This document shows, one piece after another, positions 52,645 through 62,067 of a stretch of DNA of 64,000 bases. The position numbers were made by a program, and so were the translations under genes. Each line of letters opens with the position of its first letter. Within the stretch, counting starts at the first letter, position 1. The DNA lies in assembly GCA_035575925.1 (NCBI GenBank), contig DATLXK010000058.1, positions 78,105 through 142,104 of the forward strand, in the 5' to 3' direction. This stretch comes from DASWTL01 sp035575925 (lineage in GTDB: Bacteria; Bacteroidota; Bacteroidia; Sphingobacteriales; Sphingobacteriaceae). The notes below the pieces were generated by a model. The model had not been told where the DNA came from and did no database searches. It saw nothing but the letters and a program-made list of their open reading frames with translations.

Positions 52645-52725
52645 CGTCACCCTGAACTTGATTCAGGGTCTCCATGTGTTATGAGCTGCTATGAAGTGGG
52701 ATTCCGGATCAGATCCGGAATGACG
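52645..52725. repeat. REP-like palindromic repeat
   Basis: Outer CGTCA (52645-52649) / TGACG (52721-52725), inner stems CCCTGAA-ctt-gaTTCAGGG and ATTCCGGATC-A-GATCCGGAAT (52701-52721). This is the widespread bacterial REP type beginning CGTCACCCTGAACTTG. It lies between alaS and the convergent secreted-protein gene. Confidence 0.8.
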
Positions 52726-52768
52726 TATGGCTTTTTGGTCACCTTGTTTTTACAGGAATTAGTATTGA

Positions 52769-53302
52769 CTAATCTTTACCCTTTCCTTTGCCTTTATTTT
52801 TTTCTCCTTTTTCAGGGACACTTTCATGTTTAATTTTCGAGGCTCCTTCTACTTTTATATTACCCTTGTCTATTTGTATTCTGTTGGAGTTTTTTACTGA
52901 AGAAGTTTTTTTTGCCTGAACCGGAGGCGTAGACTTTAACGTCTTTTGTTGGGCTTTAAGTCCTTTAAATTTGCCATACTTCACTTTATGGTTAGTAAAA
53001 GACAAATATGGTCTTGGGGTGTTTAATACCACTTTGTAACCATTGTAAAGATCATATCCGCTATATTTGGAAGGCAGGCCCGGAGTAAATGCCCAACGCC
53101 CGTTATTTAAATAAACAAACTGCTTTTTTGGTACATAATAATAGGTTTCTATATCAGGCAAATAATAATATTCAGCATAATTATAACCACTTGGTCCCCA
53201 CTGTGGCTGACTTCCCAAATTCACATTAATATTTATTTGTGCCTGGGAGGGAGTTGCTGAAATTACATATCCTAAAAGGATCAATAAAATTACTTTTTTC
53301 AT
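52769..53302 (-). CDS. Secreted protein with Lys-rich tail, unknown function
   Basis: 177 aa from ATG at 53302 (MKKVILLILLGYVISATPSQA, signal peptide); an ATG at 53344 would add 14 residues before it and is less likely. The middle has tyrosine-rich WGPSGYNYAEYYYLPDIETYYY and KQFVYLNNGRWAFTPG, a pattern seen in several Bacteroidota secreted proteins with short WxF beta strands. The last 40 residues are Lys/Gly-rich. No family recognised. Confidence 0.75.
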   Translation of the reverse strand: MKKVILLILLGYVISATPSQAQININVNLGSQPQWGPSGYNYAEYYYLPDIETYYYVPKKQFVYLNNGRWAFTPGLPSKYSGYDLYNGYKVVLNTPRPYLSFTNHKVKYGKFKGLKAQQKTLKSTPPVQAKKTSSVKNSNRIQIDKGNIKVEGASKIKHESVPEKGEKNKGKGKGKD

Positions 53303-53403
53303 GGTATGAATGTATTTGATCATAGTGGGCAAAGGGTGTGCCATTTTAAATTAATAGGTTTTTTACCTTAAAAAAGTATATTTGGATATATTATTTGATA
53401 ACA

Positions 53404-54873
53404 ATGACGAGTATTCCAGACAAGTTATATAAATATGAGTTAGTGATTGGTCTGGAAGTTCATATTCAATTAGCCACTAATACAAAAATATTTTCTTCAG
53501 ATTCAGCCGCATTTGGAGGAGAACCCAACAGTCATGTTAGTATTGTGTCATTAGGACTTCCCGGATCCTTACCTTACCTTAATTCCACAGTGATAGACTC
53601 TGCAATTAAATTAGGCCTGGCTACCAATTGCTCAATTAACCTGGAGAACCGTTTCGACCGGAAAAATTATTTTTATGCCGATCTTCCAAAAGGCTATCAG
53701 ATAACACAGGATGCATTGCCGATTTGCAAAGAAGGATTTATTGAGATAAAAACAAAAGCTTTCGGAAATCGTCAAATTCGCATCAATCGTATTCATATGG
53801 AAGAAGATGCAGGTAAAAGCATGCATGATCAGGATTTAACAGATTCATTGATTGACCTTAACCGTGCGGGTGTTCCTTTGTTAGAGCTGGTGTCGGAGCC
53901 TGATTTGCGTTCAGCGGAAGAAGCTGCCCAATTCATTTCAGAGGTCAGAAAAATAGTTCGTTTTTTAGGTGTTTCAGATGGGAATATGGAAGAGGGGAGT
54001 TTGCGGTGTGACGCCAATATTTCAATCAGAATAAAAAATACTACGGCTTATGGCAATCGTTGCGAGGTTAAGAATGTGAATTCCATGCGTAATCTGCAGC
54101 GCGCAATCACTTATGAGTTTAACAGGCAGGTAGATGTTGTAGAAAACGGCGGAAGCATTGAGCAACAAACATTAAACTTTGATGCAGCAACAGGCATCAC
54201 TTCGCCGCTTAGAAGCAAGGAGCTTGCAAATGATTACCGGTATTTTCCTGAACCGGATTTACTACCAGTACGGCTTACTGAAGAATACATCAAGAATATC
54301 CAAGCTTCATTACCGGAGCTGCCTCAGCAATTAGAAAAGCGCTTTATTAACGAATTAGGTTTATCAGAGTATGATGCTAACCTTCTGGCATCGGAAAAAG
54401 AAATCTCCAGCTACTTTAATAACGTAATTAAAACAACAAGTGATTACAAGGCTGCGGCTAACTGGATTTTAGGCCCTGTACGGTCGCTTTTGAATGAAAC
54501 TGGTTTAAGTATAAGCCAGTTAAGTACTAAACCTTCATCCCTGGCAGATTTAATTAATCTTATTTCAACAGGGAAAATAAGTTTTACATCTGCCGTACAG
54601 CAGGTTTTTCCGGCCATGCAAAAGCATCCGGATCATAAGGTTATAGATCTGGTAACAGAAATGAATTTATTAATTTCCGTCGATCAAAATGAGCTTGATA
54701 ATTTAGTTGACGAAGTATTGAACCTCTATCCTGATAAGATAATAGAATATAGAAAGGGTAAAAAGGCAGTGTTAGGATTATTTATGGGTGAATTCATGAA
54801 AAGATCCAAGGGTAAAGCAGATCCAAAGACTGCTAATAGTTTAATTGTTAAAAAATTAGAAGAAACAAAGTGA
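53404..54873 (+). CDS. gatB: Aspartyl/glutamyl-tRNA amidotransferase subunit B
   Basis: Part of GatCAB, which converts misacylated Glu-tRNA-Gln or Asp-tRNA-Asn. 489 aa. Start ATG 53404 (MTSIPDKLYKYELVIG); a TTG three codons earlier is not needed. Motifs: YELVIGLEVHIQLATNTKIFS, RKNYFYADLPKGYQITQ, IHMEEDAGKS, DLNRAGVPLLELVSEPDL and GSLRCDANISIR. C-terminal GatB/YqeY tail ends near residue 489. Its stop overlaps the next gene's GTG start (GTGA). gatA/gatC are not adjacent. Confidence 0.97.
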   Translation: MTSIPDKLYKYELVIGLEVHIQLATNTKIFSSDSAAFGGEPNSHVSIVSLGLPGSLPYLNSTVIDSAIKLGLATNCSINLENRFDRKNYFYADLPKGYQITQDALPICKEGFIEIKTKAFGNRQIRINRIHMEEDAGKSMHDQDLTDSLIDLNRAGVPLLELVSEPDLRSAEEAAQFISEVRKIVRFLGVSDGNMEEGSLRCDANISIRIKNTTAYGNRCEVKNVNSMRNLQRAITYEFNRQVDVVENGGSIEQQTLNFDAATGITSPLRSKELANDYRYFPEPDLLPVRLTEEYIKNIQASLPELPQQLEKRFINELGLSEYDANLLASEKEISSYFNNVIKTTSDYKAAANWILGPVRSLLNETGLSISQLSTKPSSLADLINLISTGKISFTSAVQQVFPAMQKHPDHKVIDLVTEMNLLISVDQNELDNLVDEVLNLYPDKIIEYRKGKKAVLGLFMGEFMKRSKGKADPKTANSLIVKKLEETK

Positions 54874-55964
54874 AAAAACTAATCACAATCAGCGCAGTCT
54901 TGTTAGTATTTGCATCATGCAAAAATAAAAATGAATTCAGTATCTCAGGTAAAATCAATAATGCCGGGGATATTAAGAAAGTGTTTTTGTATGAAGCCGA
55001 TAAGATTGTTGATTCTGCATTCCTAAATGAAAATGCTGAGTTTAAATTTCGCAGAGTTTCAGAAGACCCTGATTTTTATAGTTTGGTTGCAGGTGAGAAA
55101 AGTGTGATGGTTATAGCTCAAAATGGCGATGAGATTAATATTGAAACAGATTATACAGATTCTACAAGCAGCTACAAAATTGATGGCTCAGAAGAGTCTG
55201 AAAAAGTACGGGAATTTAACCAACTGAGTAACAAGTACGGCAAACTTTATAAAGATCTTCAAGCGGAGTACACACAAAAAGTCGAGGCAAACCCGGAAGC
55301 TAAAGACGCTATTTACCAATCACTGTTGCCCAGAATGCAAGCCAATATAGATGCATTTTCTAAAGAAGCCTTAAAATTTGCTGAAAATAATAAAGATAAT
55401 CTGGCTGGGTTTTACGCTGCCGGGACCCTTGATCCTATGCGTTATGAGGCGGCGTTAATAAAATATGCCGAAGACGTTAAAGATAAATTCCCCAAGAATA
55501 AATCAGTTCAGAGCTTCGTATCCCGTATGTTAGAATTAAAACCGGTTTCTGTTGGACAAAAGGCTCCGGAATTTAGTCTTCCCACACCTGAAGGTAAAAT
55601 GGTTAAACTTTCTGATTTGCGAGGCAAATATGTTTTGCTTGATTTTTGGGCCTCCTGGTGCGCACCTTGCCGGGAAGAGAATCCAAACCTGGTTAAACAG
55701 TTTAATGCATTTAAAAATAAAGGATTTACAGTTCTAGGGGTTTCATTAGATGATGAAAAGTCTGCCTGGCAAAAAGCTATAAAAGATGATAACTTAACCT
55801 GGACCCATGTTTCTGAATTAAAGCGCTGGGATGGAAAAGTGTCTATGCAATATAAAGTAGAAGGAATTCCTGCATCTTTTATAATAGATCCGGCTGGTAA
55901 AATTGTTGCAAAAAACTTAAGGAGTACCGAACTGGAAGCCTTTTTAAAAGCCAATGTTCGGTAA
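54870..55964 (+). CDS. TlpA-like thioredoxin-fold lipoprotein with DUF4369 domain
   Basis: 364 aa. Lipoprotein signal (LLVFASCKN with lipobox Cys). The N-terminal ~110 residues form a DUF4369 beta domain (FSISGKINNAGDIKKVFLYEA), then a helical linker and a thioredoxin/AhpC domain with FWASWCAPCREENP (CxxC). Typical Bacteroidota periplasmic thiol-disulfide oxidoreductase. GTG start at 54870 overlaps the gatB stop. No obvious partner is adjacent. Confidence 0.9.
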   Translation: MKKLITISAVLLVFASCKNKNEFSISGKINNAGDIKKVFLYEADKIVDSAFLNENAEFKFRRVSEDPDFYSLVAGEKSVMVIAQNGDEINIETDYTDSTSSYKIDGSEESEKVREFNQLSNKYGKLYKDLQAEYTQKVEANPEAKDAIYQSLLPRMQANIDAFSKEALKFAENNKDNLAGFYAAGTLDPMRYEAALIKYAEDVKDKFPKNKSVQSFVSRMLELKPVSVGQKAPEFSLPTPEGKMVKLSDLRGKYVLLDFWASWCAPCREENPNLVKQFNAFKNKGFTVLGVSLDDEKSAWQKAIKDDNLTWTHVSELKRWDGKVSMQYKVEGIPASFIIDPAGKIVAKNLRSTELEAFLKANVR

Positions 55965-56052
55965 TTGTTAAGAAATGGGTTATTAACAATTTATTAATAC
56001 AGGTTTAACATTATAATGCAATTAAGCATCTATTTTAGCATAAAATTAATAT

Positions 56053-56745
56053 ATGAGTACTGCTAAGCAACACAAAATCTTAATCGTTGATGATGAGCCT
56101 GATATTTTAGAACTTATAGAGTATAATCTTAGGAAAGAAAATTACCAGGTATTTACAGCAAACAGCGGTCAGGAGGCAGTTTCACAGGCAAGAAAGAATC
56201 TTCCTGATTTAATTATACTGGATATCATGATGCCAGGTATGGATGGTATTGAGGCGTGCCGGATATTAAGAGGGATGCCTGAGTTTAAGAACACCTTTAT
56301 GGTTTTCTTAACCGCCAGAAGTGAAGAGTATTCAGAAATAGCAGGGTTTAATGTTGGTGCTGACGATTACATTGCTAAACCTATTAAGCCACGCGCGTTA
56401 ATAAGCCGCATAAATGCTATACTTAAACGTAATAGCATGCCCGATGAATTTACTGATAACAAAGTAGAGATCGGAGATTTGGTTATAGACAGGGAAGCCT
56501 TTATGGTGTTCCGGAAGGGCGAAAAAATTGTACTTGCTAAAAAAGAATTCGAATTATTATACCTGTTAGCATCAAAGCCAGGCAGAGTGTATACCCGTGA
56601 GGTAATATTAAAAAACATTTGGGAGGATTCGGTAATAGTAACCCACCGTACTATTGATGTACATATCCGTAAGCTACGTGAAAAACTTGGTGAAAATTAT
56701 GTCAGCACGGTTAAGGGGGTGGGATATAAATTTGAGTTAAGCTAA
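56053..56745 (+). CDS. Response regulator, OmpR/PhoB type
   Basis: 230 aa. Receiver domain with phosphoacceptor D57 (LIILDIMMPGMDG), Thr in FLTAR and Lys in DDYIAKPIKPR; then a C-terminal winged helix with EFELLYLLASKPGRVYTREVIL and TIDVHIRKLREKLGENYVSTVKGVGYKF. No histidine kinase is adjacent in this window. Sits 88 nt after the TlpA-like gene. Confidence 0.95.
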   Translation: MSTAKQHKILIVDDEPDILELIEYNLRKENYQVFTANSGQEAVSQARKNLPDLIILDIMMPGMDGIEACRILRGMPEFKNTFMVFLTARSEEYSEIAGFNVGADDYIAKPIKPRALISRINAILKRNSMPDEFTDNKVEIGDLVIDREAFMVFRKGEKIVLAKKEFELLYLLASKPGRVYTREVILKNIWEDSVIVTHRTIDVHIRKLREKLGENYVSTVKGVGYKFELS

Positions 56746-56756
56746 AATATCTTTTG

Positions 56757-56764
56757 TATTTTTG
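56757..56764 (+). promoter_or_regulatory. -7 promoter box abutting the RluA-type gene's GTG start
   Basis: TATTTTTG, matching TAxxTTTG, 5 nt before GTG at 56770, with TTTG at 56731-56734 (22-nt spacing) as a possible -33 element. Confidence 0.5.
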
Positions 56765-56769
56765 CCCCT

Positions 56770-57489
56770 GTGAAATTTCCGCATTTCAGGGATATTATCC
56801 TTTTTGAAAATCAAGATCTTATTGTTGTAAATAAACCCCCTTTTATCAGTACACTTGATGAAAGGGAAGGAGGTGAAATGAATATGCTTCGCATGGCAAA
56901 ACAATATAGCCATGACGCCCAGATATGCCATCGCCTGGATAAAGAAACCTCTGGTGCTTTGATTATAGCTAAAAATCCAGATGCTTACCGGATGGTTTCT
57001 ATGCAATTTGAGCGCAGAAAGGTGAATAAAGTTTACCACGCTATTATTAATGGCACCCACGTTTTTGAAAACTTGGTTGTTGACCTTCCAATCCTGAATG
57101 TTGGGAACAAAAATGTAGCTATAAATAAATCTGAAGGAAAGACTGCTATAACGCATTTTAATTCGCTTAAGTTTTTTAAACATTATACGTTAGTTGAATG
57201 CAAGCCAGTTACCGGGAGAATGCATCAGATCAGGATTCATTTGGCTTCACAACGAGCCTCAATAGCGGGGGATGAAATGTATGGAGGGACTCCCGTGCTG
57301 TTATCGGAAATAAAAAAAGGTTATCGTTTAGGAAAGGATAAGGAAGAACAACCCATTATGCGAAGATTTGCCCTTCATGCTAAAGAAGTTGCGTTTAAGA
57401 TAAACAGCGTGGATACCCTAACAGTTGAGGCGCTTTACCCTAAGGATTTTGCCACCCTGATTAAACAGTTAGAACGATTTGACAGTTAA
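56770..57489 (+). CDS. RluA family pseudouridine synthase
   Basis: 239 aa. Catalytic motif HRLDKETSGALIIAKN (the Asp is the nucleophile), NKPPFISTLDE at the N-terminus, GRMHQIRIHLASQRASIAGDEMYG. No S4 domain, so a short RluA-type enzyme modifying rRNA or tRNA; target not predictable. Starts with GTG 5 nt after a TATTTTTG box. Stop is adjacent to the convergent DUF695 gene stop. Confidence 0.93.
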   Translation: MKFPHFRDIILFENQDLIVVNKPPFISTLDEREGGEMNMLRMAKQYSHDAQICHRLDKETSGALIIAKNPDAYRMVSMQFERRKVNKVYHAIINGTHVFENLVVDLPILNVGNKNVAINKSEGKTAITHFNSLKFFKHYTLVECKPVTGRMHQIRIHLASQRASIAGDEMYGGTPVLLSEIKKGYRLGKDKEEQPIMRRFALHAKEVAFKINSVDTLTVEALYPKDFATLIKQLERFDS

Positions 57490-58032
57490 CTATTTTACTT
57501 TTTCAATAGCCGTATAAAAATCTGCTACAGCAACCCATTCAGGATCATTTTCAAAAACAAATTCCTTAATTCTTGAATGTTTTTTTTGTAGTCCTGTAAG
57601 GAGGTCAGAAACTTTCTTTTGATCGGATGGCTTAATGTAGAAGATAAGGTCCCGATATGAGTTCATGGTTGTTCTGCCAATAAATGCACTGATAATTTTT
57701 TGATCGAGTTCTTTTATAACATCAGTTTCCAGAAAGCTATAAGCTTCTGACTCTTTTTTTGTTGGATGACCATTTTTATCCTTATCCAGAGTGTTTATAG
57801 TTATAAATAATGATAGAGAGAATTCTTTTTTCTCCTTAAAATCCTGATAACGGGTATCAATTATTGCAAGGGCAGGCTTATTATCAATCATAAATTCCAG
57901 TGTTTTAAATTTTTGCCTGGAAGCACTATCAGCCTTGATAGAAAGTTGCTTTTGTTTAATTGATAATTGATTATTATTACCGCAGGCTGTAAAAAAAGTT
58001 ATGATCAGTAACAAGAACAGGTAAAGGCGCAT
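57490..58032 (-). CDS. DUF695-like lipoprotein
   Basis: 180 aa. Lipoprotein signal ending LIITFFTACGN (lipobox Cys). The mature part matches the DUF695 layout: EFMIDNKPALAIID, KEFSLSLFITINTLDKD, FLETDVIKELDQKI and YRDLIFYIKPSD. Function unknown. It begins 55 nt after the arginine decarboxylase gene ends on the same strand, so it may be the distal gene of that operon. Confidence 0.75.
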   Translation of the reverse strand: MRLYLFLLLIITFFTACGNNNQLSIKQKQLSIKADSASRQKFKTLEFMIDNKPALAIIDTRYQDFKEKKEFSLSLFITINTLDKDKNGHPTKKESEAYSFLETDVIKELDQKIISAFIGRTTMNSYRDLIFYIKPSDQKKVSDLLTGLQKKHSRIKEFVFENDPEWVAVADFYTAIEKVK

Positions 58033-58087
58033 AGAATAAAGATTAACTAATGGTCAGATTATTTGATGTCAGTATCTGATTAAAAGA

Positions 58088-59473
58088 TCAGGTATAACCC
58101 AATATTTTTAAAACCTGTTTACTATTCTGTTCTTCACCAAAAACTTCAAAATTAAAAGTTTCATCCCGGTTTCTCCTGATTAGTACATGCTTTGGAGAAG
58201 GCAATAAACAATGATGTATACCTCCATATCCGCTTAATACTTCCTGGTAAGCCCCCGTATGGAAGAACCCAAGATATTGGACTTTCCGGGTTTTTGGCAT
58301 AAAAACGTTGTTCATATGAGCTTCCTGACTATAATAATCCTGACCGTCACAGGTTATACCCCCCAGATTTACCCGCTCATACTCCGAGTCCCAATTATTT
58401 ATAGGCAATAATATATACTTCTGATTCAATGCCCAAACATCCGGCAGATTGGTAATGAATGAACCGTCAAGCATAAGCCATTTTTCACGATCATTTTGTT
58501 GTTTACGACCAAGAACCTTATACAAAATACCGGAAGCTTCTGCGCAAGTATACTTGCCAAATTCAGTAATAATATCAGGCTCCTCAATTTCATGTTCGGC
58601 ACAAATTTCTTTTATACGCTTAATAATTTCGTTAACCATGTATTCGTAATCGAAATCAAAAACCAGCGAATCTTTGAATGGCATTCCTCCGCCTATATCA
58701 AGCGTATCCAGATTAGGGTTTATTTTTTTGAATTTGCAGTAAAGGGTTACATATTTCTCTAATTCATTCCAATAATATGGTGTATCGGAAATACCTGAAT
58801 TAATAAAAAAGTGCAGCAGTTTAACTTTAAAATTAGGGTTTGAAGCAATTTTATGGTTATAAAACTCAATAATATCTTCCATTCTTATACCCAAGCGTGA
58901 AGTATAAAATTGAGAATCCGGTTGCTCCTCTGCGGCAATTCTTATACCAAGGTTACAGGGTATGTCCAGCTCATCATCATAAATGTTAAATTCTTCTTTG
59001 TTATCTAAAATAGGGATGATATTTGTAAACCCATCATGAAGCATATCAATAATATACTGCTTGTACTGATAGGTTTTAAATCCGTTGCAAATGACTGTAA
59101 CATCCTTTTTTAAGGCGCCTTTTTTTTCAAGGGCGTCAATCATAGGCATATCAAATGCAGATGAAGTCTCCAGGTGAATATCATTTTTTAAAGCCTCTTC
59201 AACTACATGTTTAAAATGCGAGCTCTTGGTACAATAACAATATTTATAACCTCCCCGGTAGTTATTTTTCAAAATAGCACTTTGAAAAAGTAGCTTGGCC
59301 TGTTGTATTTTTTTACTGATCAGAGGTATATAAGTAAAGCGTAACGGACTACCATACGTTTCAATCATTTCCATCAGGTTGAGGTCATGAAAATATAATT
59401 CATCATCAATTACCTCATAACCTTCCTGAGGGAAGCCAACACTAAGATCAAGAAATTCCTGGTAGGTCTGCAT
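58088..59473 (-). CDS. Arginine decarboxylase-like PLP enzyme
   Basis: 461 aa, fold III (alanine racemase/ornithine decarboxylase type). The PLP lysine is in YKYCYCTKSSHFKHVVE; LETSSAFDMPMID, LGIRIAAEE, FFINSGISD and LDIGGGMPFKDS match biosynthetic arginine decarboxylases of Bacteroidota, which are shorter than the ~630-residue SpeA of E. coli. It makes agmatine for polyamine synthesis. Adjacent CtlX and ADI-like genes use related arginine and citrulline chemistry. Confidence 0.88.
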   Translation of the reverse strand: MQTYQEFLDLSVGFPQEGYEVIDDELYFHDLNLMEMIETYGSPLRFTYIPLISKKIQQAKLLFQSAILKNNYRGGYKYCYCTKSSHFKHVVEEALKNDIHLETSSAFDMPMIDALEKKGALKKDVTVICNGFKTYQYKQYIIDMLHDGFTNIIPILDNKEEFNIYDDELDIPCNLGIRIAAEEQPDSQFYTSRLGIRMEDIIEFYNHKIASNPNFKVKLLHFFINSGISDTPYYWNELEKYVTLYCKFKKINPNLDTLDIGGGMPFKDSLVFDFDYEYMVNEIIKRIKEICAEHEIEEPDIITEFGKYTCAEASGILYKVLGRKQQNDREKWLMLDGSFITNLPDVWALNQKYILLPINNWDSEYERVNLGGITCDGQDYYSQEAHMNNVFMPKTRKVQYLGFFHTGAYQEVLSGYGGIHHCLLPSPKHVLIRRNRDETFNFEVFGEEQNSKQVLKILGYT

Positions 59474-59533
59474 TTATATAAATTTTGGCAAAAATGAGAT
59501 TTTTAAATGACAATAATCTATTGAAACTGATAT

Positions 59534-60493
59534 TTACATTATAGTGTTATTCATTGCATTAGGTTGTTCAGTGTTCATTTCCGGAAGATGAATTTCAGCA
59601 ATCATACATCTTGCGCTACCGCCGCCGGTACTTTCAATGGTATCAAGCGGGGCATACACCAATTTGCAATAATGTTCCAGGCGGGATATTTGTTGTTGGA
59701 GTAACGATTTATACGCATTATTTGACATTACAAGCAATTGTTCTTTGTTTTTAGTACTCAGTTGCAGCATATTTCCTGCAAATTGGTTCATCTGATCCAG
59801 GCTGATTTCGATAATTTCTTTTCCTGAGTCGGTAAGAGATTTTTGTAGTTTTTCCTTTTCATTCTTATCAGCAACGGAATCCAAACAGACAACCGAAAAT
59901 TCTGATCCGATGCACATCATCACATTGGTGTGATAAATTGCCATACCATTTCCATCTACAGAATTAAAATAAACAAGGCTATATGCGCTTTTTAAGCAAA
60001 ATTCATTCAATACCTTTTGATCTGTTCTTGGTGATATGCAGGCATAGGCAATTTTATTTTCCCGATCAAGTACTAAACTTCCCGTTCCTTCCAAGAAACG
60101 GTTGTTTTTTTCGAAGTAGGAGAGGTCATAAACAGTATTTACCAAATAATCCTTTTTTAAATGGTCAATAATTTCTTGTTTCCGCTCCAGGCGCCGGTTT
60201 TCAGCCTGCATTGGATATAAAAAAATACTTCCATCAGCATGAAATGAAATCCAATTATTTGGAAAAACTGAATCCGGAGTGTGTGGGGATGGAGTATCAT
60301 TAATAACCATTACGTTCACTTCGTTTTCTTTTAAAATTTTTACAAACTCATCAAACTCACTTAAAGCTGCATCCTGAACATCCTGATTTTGCGTGCGGTT
60401 CTGAAATGCGTTATTACCTGCAGTTTGCTCGTTATAAGCAAAATTAACAGGCCTGATCATTAATATATTAGATGTGCTTTGTAGTTCCTTCAT
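59534..60493 (-). CDS. ctlX: Citrulline hydrolase CtlX-like amidinotransferase-fold protein
   Basis: 319 aa. Guanidine-modifying superfamily with FPNNWISFHADGS, GTGSLVLDRENKIA, and the catalytic Cys in STGGGSARCMIAEIHLP; His in AIYHTNVMMCIGS. This is the pattern of citrulline utilisation hydrolase CtlX, reported to split citrulline into ornithine, ammonia and CO2. The arginine deiminase-like gene lies 60 nt upstream on the same strand, and would supply citrulline. Confidence 0.87.
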   Translation of the reverse strand: MKELQSTSNILMIRPVNFAYNEQTAGNNAFQNRTQNQDVQDAALSEFDEFVKILKENEVNVMVINDTPSPHTPDSVFPNNWISFHADGSIFLYPMQAENRRLERKQEIIDHLKKDYLVNTVYDLSYFEKNNRFLEGTGSLVLDRENKIAYACISPRTDQKVLNEFCLKSAYSLVYFNSVDGNGMAIYHTNVMMCIGSEFSVVCLDSVADKNEKEKLQKSLTDSGKEIIEISLDQMNQFAGNMLQLSTKNKEQLLVMSNNAYKSLLQQQISRLEHYCKLVYAPLDTIESTGGGSARCMIAEIHLPEMNTEQPNAMNNTIM

Positions 60494-60553
60494 AAGATTT
60501 TTTATTAAACTTGGGGACTTTTTTAAGATTTGTCTTTTCTCCGGATAGGGTTC

Positions 60554-62002
60554 TTAAATTTTTTCTCTGAATAAAGGCATACTCATGCAATGAAATCCAC
60601 CTCTTGCCCGGGATAGTTCTGCAGAAGGAATTAATATTAAAGTATCTGTAATGGTTTCTGGTGACATTTCATTACTCTCGAACTTTTGCAGCAGCTCTTC
60701 AGCTTTAATCACTTTAAAACCTTTTTCTTTAAAAGCCTCAACAGTTTTATCGTTGCGGTCATAGCCCAAAACCACTCCTTCTTTTATAGCAAGTAAGTTG
60801 CACGAATCAGTCCATTGTTCCCGGGCATCAAATGGAAATGTATTGTTCCCGGAATAAATAAATTGGGTCTCCACGTTGCTTTTCAAATCATTACGGCTAA
60901 TATCATCTAATAGATCTTCAATACAGTCAAATTTTTTGGGGTTGTTAATATTTCCTTTCTCAAACTGAATTATTTCCGTCTTATCCAAATTTCTTTTATT
61001 AGATAAATAGTCAATAGGCTCACTTCCTTTAATATTTTCCTGCCTGGCAATAGATCCTAGCACAACCCATACATTACTTTTTACCTGGGAGAATATGGTG
61101 TCTATATGCATAAAGTCACGCTTATGAGGTATGGTTACCACAGTAGCCTTTTTAATGACATCTTTCTCGAACAACAGTTTTATAACCTCGCTGGCTCCGC
61201 TGGCCGATGTTCTTTCACTACAGCCGATCAGCAGATGATCATCACTTACCACCATTATATCACCTCCTTCCAACGTTATTTTCTCACCCTGCTCTTCTCC
61301 CGGGCGTAAAAAATATTGAACGGTATCAGGTATTTCAATGATATTATTCCTGTATTCTGAAAAAATAGCATGATTAAAAAATATATAACGCGCTAGTAAC
61401 GTCTCTCTTGCCCTGGCTTTTTTAGCAGGTTTATTTATTAATATATGGTCATTAACAGCTATTCCAATATCCCGGGTAAATATAAAGTTTGGGATGGGGG
61501 CAAAAATCATGTTATCATCTGCAACTGATCCTGAAATGAATATTTTAGCCAAATCACCAGGCGAGGTGGTCATTAATTCTTCCTGTAATTTATAAGTACA
61601 ACCTTCAATGGCACAAACAGAAGCTACAAGTTTTGTTTTTACATCGGTTTCATGTAAAATGTCGGCAAGCAAATTTTCAAGCTCAATTACTTTATCGGAA
61701 GCGTGGAATTCTTTATTCCCAGGTTTAAAAAATCCGCGTTTGCTTTCTTTTGAATCAATTACTGATAATTTCCCTTTAATTTTATCCGGATCCAGAAAGT
61801 AAAGCAGAATTTTAATGTAATAATCATATTCGCCCTTCCTGATAGTATCCAGGTGAACAATATCCTCAAACAACCAATCCTGTGCCTTTGAGGGCACAAC
61901 TTTCCCTAAACCACTATCAGGACTGTGAATCAACAGGCAACGTAGTGTCCCTACTTCAGAACCTACTTTTATTTTAAATGTATCGCCTTTCATAGTAGTC
62001 AT
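60554..62002 (-). CDS. Arginine deiminase-family protein
   Basis: 482 aa. Active-site motifs: PNFIFTRDIG (Asp), LEGGDIMVVSDDHLLIGCSE, PHKRDFMHIDTIFSQV (His-Asp), and RARGGFHCMSMPL (catalytic Cys) make this an arginine deiminase relative. It is longer than Gram-positive ArcA (~410 aa), mostly through an N-terminal insertion. It would turn arginine into citrulline and ammonia. No ornithine carbamoyltransferase or carbamate kinase gene is adjacent. ATG at 62002 (or 61993); divergent from argS over 65 nt. Confidence 0.87.
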   Translation of the reverse strand: MTTMKGDTFKIKVGSEVGTLRCLLIHSPDSGLGKVVPSKAQDWLFEDIVHLDTIRKGEYDYYIKILLYFLDPDKIKGKLSVIDSKESKRGFFKPGNKEFHASDKVIELENLLADILHETDVKTKLVASVCAIEGCTYKLQEELMTTSPGDLAKIFISGSVADDNMIFAPIPNFIFTRDIGIAVNDHILINKPAKKARARETLLARYIFFNHAIFSEYRNNIIEIPDTVQYFLRPGEEQGEKITLEGGDIMVVSDDHLLIGCSERTSASGASEVIKLLFEKDVIKKATVVTIPHKRDFMHIDTIFSQVKSNVWVVLGSIARQENIKGSEPIDYLSNKRNLDKTEIIQFEKGNINNPKKFDCIEDLLDDISRNDLKSNVETQFIYSGNNTFPFDAREQWTDSCNLLAIKEGVVLGYDRNDKTVEAFKEKGFKVIKAEELLQKFESNEMSPETITDTLILIPSAELSRARGGFHCMSMPLFREKI

Positions 62003-62056
62003 AACAATTTAACAATGTTAGCGGAATAATAGTTCTGCAAAAATGCCTTTATTGAT

Positions 62057-62064
62057 TAATTTTG
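62057..62064 (+). promoter_or_regulatory. -7 promoter box abutting the argS start codon
   Basis: TAATTTTG, matching TAxxTTTG, with AGG then ATG at 62068 (3-nt gap). Confidence 0.5.
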
Positions 62065-62067
62065 AGG

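Noticed and set aside
55508..55954. Minus-strand ORF of 148 codons inside the TlpA-like gene
   Set aside because: Antisense to the CxxC thioredoxin domain; shadow.
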